Shown here piece by piece: positions 61,101 through 64,000 of a DNA stretch of 64,000 nt. The DNA is from Antarcticimicrobium luteum (GTDB lineage: Bacteria > Pseudomonadota > Alphaproteobacteria > Rhodobacterales > Rhodobacteraceae), in assembly GCF_004358185.1 (NCBI RefSeq), contig NZ_SMUV01000056.1, positions 20,700 to 84,699 on the forward strand. Direction: 5' to 3'. The notes under the pieces were generated by a model. It saw nothing but the letters and a program-made list of their open reading frames with translations, was not told the DNA's origin and did not search any database. A program made the translations under genes and the position numbers. Numbering within the stretch: the first letter of the stretch is position 1; the number at the start of each line of letters is the position of its first letter.

Positions 61101-61958
61101 ATGACAACCGACACGCTCATCGCACTGGTGGATGGCTCGGCCTATTCCGAAAGCGTCTGCCATCACGCGGCCTGGATCGCCGGCCGGAACGGCTGGAAGG
61201 TAAAGGTCTATCACGTCATGGGGCGCCGGCAGGGGCCCGAGAAACAGGATCTCTCGGGGGCGATCCGGCTGGGCGCGCGCACGCGCCTTCTGGAGCAGTT
61301 GTCGGACCTCGACGCGGCGCGCGCCAAGCTCGCGCATGAGCATGGGCGCGCCATTCTCGAGGACGCCAAGGCGATCATCCAGGCCGGCGGCCCGATCGAG
61401 GTCGAGACCCGGCTGCGCCAGGGCGATCTGGTCGAAACGGTGACCGCGAAAGAGGAAACCGGCGACATGATTGTCATCGGCAAGCGCGGCGAGGCCGCCG
61501 GGGTGGCAATGGAGCATCTGGGCTCGAACCTGGAGCGCATCGTCCGCGCCAGCCACAAGCCCGTCTTTATCGCCAACCGGGCCTTCAGGCCGGCCGAAAA
61601 GGTTCTGGTCTCCTTTGACGGCGGCGCCTCGGGGCTCAAGGCGGTGGACTACATCTCGCGCAGCCCGTTATTCGCCGGTCTGAAAATCTCGCTGGTGTTC
61701 GCCGGCAAGGACACGCCGGACATCCGCCGATCGCTCGAGGATGCGGCGGCGACGCTCAAGGCGGGCGGCTTTGACGCGGAGATCATTCTGCGCGGCGGCG
61801 AGCCGGAAAAGGTTCTTGCAGAGATCACGGCCGAAGGAGAGCATGAATTGCTGGTCATGGGGGCCTATGGCCATTCGCGCGTGCGCTCGCTCATCATCGG
61901 ATCGACAACGACCGAGATGATCCGCTCCTGCCGGGTGCCGGTTCTGATCATGCGCTAG
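61101..61958 (+). CDS. tandem universal stress protein (UspA family)
   Basis: Two UspA domains in one protein (about residues 5-155 and 165-285). The second has GAYGHSRVRSLIIGSTTTEMIRSC, the nucleotide-loop pattern GxxGxxxxxxxxxGS(T/V); the first has GKRGEAAGVAMEHLGSNLERIVR. It probably binds ATP or AMP and responds to stress. GAGGGAGGAAAGACC precedes ATG 61,101, 14 bp after the SulP gene, so it is co-transcribed and may regulate that transporter. Confidence 0.87.
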   Translation: MTTDTLIALVDGSAYSESVCHHAAWIAGRNGWKVKVYHVMGRRQGPEKQDLSGAIRLGARTRLLEQLSDLDAARAKLAHEHGRAILEDAKAIIQAGGPIEVETRLRQGDLVETVTAKEETGDMIVIGKRGEAAGVAMEHLGSNLERIVRASHKPVFIANRAFRPAEKVLVSFDGGASGLKAVDYISRSPLFAGLKISLVFAGKDTPDIRRSLEDAAATLKAGGFDAEIILRGGEPEKVLAEITAEGEHELLVMGAYGHSRVRSLIIGSTTTEMIRSCRVPVLIMR

Positions 61959-62022
61959 GTGCGAATGGCACCCCGTCAGGCGGGGGCAACAAAGGCGCAC
62001 GGCATCAGCGGCGCAGCGGGCA

Positions 62023-62628
62023 TCAGGTCGTCTGGCGCAGACCACCGATTTCATCGGCCAGATCCGCGCAGAGGGTTCGCATGCTCTCTGCGTCGGTTTC
62101 CCGCTGTGCCTGGATCTTGAGGCCGAAGATATAGGTTTGAACGCGATGCGCCAGGCGATCCGGATCGCAGGTCTGTGGCAGTTCCCCCAGGGCTCTGGCG
62201 CGGTGCAGGGCGTCTGACAAAATGCCCTCGATCTGGTCGAGATGGGTCGTGACCACATCCCGCAAGTCGTTGCCGCGCGGGATTTCCAGCAGGGTTTTCA
62301 CCAGCATGCAGGCGGTGGAGGGCTTGTCGCAGGGATCCAGCTGAGCCAGCCCCCTGAGATGTGATTGCAGCGCGGCAAGGGGCGACGCCGCTGTGTCGAT
62401 CAGAGTCCGCAAATCATCTGCCGTGCGCTCGGCGTAGCGGTCGAGCGCCGCCCTGAAGAGGGTCTCCTTGTTCTTGAAGGCGGCGTAGATAGAGCCAGGG
62501 CGCATCTGCAGCGCGTCTTCCAGATCTTTCAGAGAGGTCGCGTTAAACCCTTTGACCCAGAACAGGGTCATTGCGGCGTCAAGCGCGGCGTCGCGGTCAT
62601 ATGAGGCGGTCCTGGACATGATGGTCAG
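62023..62628 (-). CDS. TetR family transcriptional regulator
   Basis: The N-terminal HTH is typical: YDRDAALDAAMTLFWVKGFNATSLKDLEDALQMRPGSIYAAFKNKETLF (residues 11-60 of the product, described here by its edges YDRDAALDAAM and AFKNKETLF). The ligand domain is unremarkable, with one cysteine pair (DPCDKPSTACM). ATG 62,628 has AGGAAGGGG just upstream; ATG 62,619 is the alternative. It is divergent from an AhpD-like gene, and two operator-like repeats lie between them. Confidence 0.85.
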   Translation of the reverse strand: MTIMSRTASYDRDAALDAAMTLFWVKGFNATSLKDLEDALQMRPGSIYAAFKNKETLFRAALDRYAERTADDLRTLIDTAASPLAALQSHLRGLAQLDPCDKPSTACMLVKTLLEIPRGNDLRDVVTTHLDQIEGILSDALHRARALGELPQTCDPDRLAHRVQTYIFGLKIQAQRETDAESMRTLCADLADEIGGLRQTT

Positions 62629-62673
62629 CATAAGCCCCTTCCTGCCCCGAATGAAAGACCGCCGGGACATTAT

Positions 62674-62712
62674 TTGAGCGATCACTCAAGCTTTACTTGA
62701 GCAATCGTTCAA
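62674..62712. promoter_or_regulatory. paired operator sites for the TetR regulator
   Basis: TTGAGCGATCACTCAA (62,674-62,689) and TTGAGCAATCGTTCAA (62,697-62,712) are two near-palindromic copies of one motif, 23 bp apart centre to centre, about two helical turns. They lie between the divergent TetR and AhpD-like genes, as expected for co-operative binding of repressor dimers over both promoters. Confidence 0.72.
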
Positions 62713-62767
62713 AAATAGTCACCACTCGGGCATCGATGTTAAATCCAGCAAGAATGAGAGACGCCCC

Positions 62768-63331
62768 ATGACCAAGTTCGAACGGTTTGACGAAACCACC
62801 GCCCCCGAGGCCGCCCTGCCGCTGATAGCAAAATCGAAAAAGGCCTTTGGCCGTTTGCCGGGGCTTCATGCGGTGATGGCCGGCTCGCCCGCGCTGCTGG
62901 AGGCCTATCAGGCGCTGCATCGCCTCTTTGCCGAGGAAACGGCCTTTGACGCCGATGAGAAAACCGTGGTCTGGCAGACCATCAACGTTTATCACGCGTG
63001 CCACTACTGCGTTCCGGCCCATACCGGCATTGCCAAGATGATGGGCGTCAGCGACGAGGTGTCGAACGCACTGCGCGACGAGACGCCGCTGCCCAATGAC
63101 AAGCTGGAGGCGTTGCGCACCTTTGCGCTGATCATGCTGGACAACCGAGGCAACCCGACCGACGAGCAGATCGGGGCATTCTACGCGGCGGGCTACAACC
63201 AGCGCCATGTGCTGGATATCATTCTCGGTCTCGCCCAGAAAGTGATGAGCAACTATACCAACCACGTCGCTCAAACGCCGGTGGACCCGGTGATGCAGAA
63301 ATTCGCCTGGACCCCCAAGGACAAGGGTTGA
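62768..63331 (+). CDS. AhpD-like carboxymuconolactone decarboxylase family protein
   Basis: An alkylhydroperoxidase-type all-helical protein, 187 aa. The redox motif CHYC (C78, C81) and H85 in HACHYCVPAHTGI are intact, so it probably acts as a peroxidase or disulfide reductase. GLHAVMAGSPALLEAYQAL and LIMLDNRGNPTDEQI are other family blocks. The divergent TetR gene and its operator pair suggest induction by a small molecule or oxidant. ATG 62,768 has GAATGAGAGACGCCCC before it. Confidence 0.87.
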   Translation: MTKFERFDETTAPEAALPLIAKSKKAFGRLPGLHAVMAGSPALLEAYQALHRLFAEETAFDADEKTVVWQTINVYHACHYCVPAHTGIAKMMGVSDEVSNALRDETPLPNDKLEALRTFALIMLDNRGNPTDEQIGAFYAAGYNQRHVLDIILGLAQKVMSNYTNHVAQTPVDPVMQKFAWTPKDKG

Positions 63332-63991
63332 GGGGCAAGACACCCCAACCCGCAAGCTGCACCGGGCGCCAGGGAAGATAGGCGCCCGGCTGTTGCGGGA
63401 ATCTGCCGGGCCGGTTGGCGAGGGACAGCCGCCAACGAGAACGCATCCGGCGTCAGCGGCGAGGCGGTTCCGGCGGGGCCTTGCGAATCGCCGCGGCATC
63501 GCCGCCGGGAGCATGGGCGACCGACCGTCTCAGGCGCGCGAGGCTCGCAATCGCCTGGCCCTGAACAGTGCGTCAGGTCTGTTCTTTCTCCAGATCGACC
63601 TGATTCTGAGATACCCGTGGGGGTGACGAAACCTCAAGGGGAGGGCGGGCTCTCCGGGGTCCGAGGAAATCGCCCCGCTGCCTGCCTCATCCGGTCCCGC
63701 CCACGCCGTATCAGCGTCACGCGATGCAGGGACCGCTGGGCCGGAATCCCACCCGGTTCCGGTTGCCTGAGCTGTGCTTTTGCCGCTGGCGTCAATCCGG
63801 CCCTGCGCTGGCGGGCTGCCGCCGACCGTGACGACCGGCGTGGTTGCGGTGGTCAGCTACCTCGGCCCGCGCGGGCTGTTCGAGCTGATCGAGCGGCGCT
63901 GGGGGGCGTCGCCCAAACCCTGATCTGATCCCTGATCCGTTTTTTCTGCAATCGCCCCGCCCTGTGCGGGGTTTTTCTTTGGAGACATCCC
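63332..63991. other. 660-bp region without a convincing gene
   Basis: No gene of confidence lies here. A short frame from about 63,740 to 63,921 ends in LGPRGLFELIERRWGASPKP and looks like a C-terminal fragment of a lost gene, but I cannot name it. A rho-independent terminator is at 63,955-63,976. The 63,400-63,600 part is GC-rich with no clear structure. Confidence 0.3.
63955..63976 (+). terminator. rho-independent terminator
   Basis: CCCCGC (63,955-63,960) pairs with GCGGGG (63,966-63,971), followed by TTTTT then CTTT. It lies just before the next gene start and ends whatever transcript crosses the preceding gap. Confidence 0.8.
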
Positions 63992-64000
63992 ATGCCTGAC
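63992..64000 (+). CDS. start of an unidentified gene (first three codons)
   Basis: ATG CCT GAC at the window end follows GGAGA at 63,981-63,985 with 6 bp between. Only MPD is visible, so no identification is possible. Confidence 0.4.

Noticed and set aside
1..64000. tRNA genes, rRNA genes or CRISPR arrays
   Set aside because: No cloverleaf ending in CCA with a T-loop, no rRNA-like segment, and no evenly spaced repeat array were seen. The GTATGACTC cluster is too irregular for CRISPR.

Overview
The window reads as a high-GC alphaproteobacterium of the family Rhodobacteraceae (Roseobacter-like). The basis is gene content: heterotetrameric sarcosine oxidase in the order soxB-soxD-soxA-soxG, an exosortase E/CPBP protease fusion beside a VPEID-CTERM protein, a RuvX whose GTG start overlaps the ccmI stop, yajC-secD-secF, and a carboxynorspermidine-type polyamine pathway. 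No genus can be named from the sequence alone.

Region 1 (1 to about 13,340) is the right part of an integrated mobile element with visibly lower GC than the rest. It ends in a tyrosine integrase read back towards the element, with the 5' end of dusA just beyond; dusA is a known integration hotspot. The visible genes are: the C-terminal end of an Abi_C abortive-infection protein, an unrecognised single-span membrane protein, an HTH protein, a run of small overlapping ORFs, a large primase/helicase, the C-terminal part of a phage tail tape-measure protein, a small terminase-like protein, a DUF4062 protein on the opposite strand, a PrtN-type activator, two small ORFs and the integrase. No large terminase, portal, capsid, other tail gene or lysis gene is visible. 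Replication, integration, activation and packaging-recognition genes plus defence-like cargo fit a phage satellite; a decayed prophage is the main alternative. This is the most interesting part of the window.

Region 2 (13.3 to 32.7 kb) is chromosome: dusA, a TauE/SafE permease, DUF1289-ruvX-ccmI, the soxBDAG sarcosine oxidase operon, an FkbM methyltransferase, iron-type superoxide dismutase, RarD, a LOG-family protein overlapping rarD tail to tail, a LysM protein, an ArsR regulator divergent from an Atm1-like ABC exporter, and exosortase E with its VPEID-CTERM partner.

Region 3 (33 to 53.9 kb) holds an RND efflux pair, a YfgM-like protein with bamB and der, carboxynorspermidine decarboxylase and dehydrogenase, a periplasmic L,D-transpeptidase-like protein, a fatty acid desaturase, a helix-hairpin-helix protein with a histone-like lysine/alanine tail, serS, and yajC-secD-secF followed by a TauE permease and a Mth938-like protein.

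Region 4 (53.9 to 64 kb) holds a membrane histidine kinase divergent from a LuxI-family autoinducer synthase with no luxR nearby, a TPR-sulfotransferase, lrgA with an lrgB frameshifted in a CG dinucleotide run, a SulP transporter with a UspA protein, and a TetR regulator divergent from an AhpD-like protein with two operator-like repeats between them. The last bases are the start of another gene. No tRNA, rRNA or CRISPR array was recognised.
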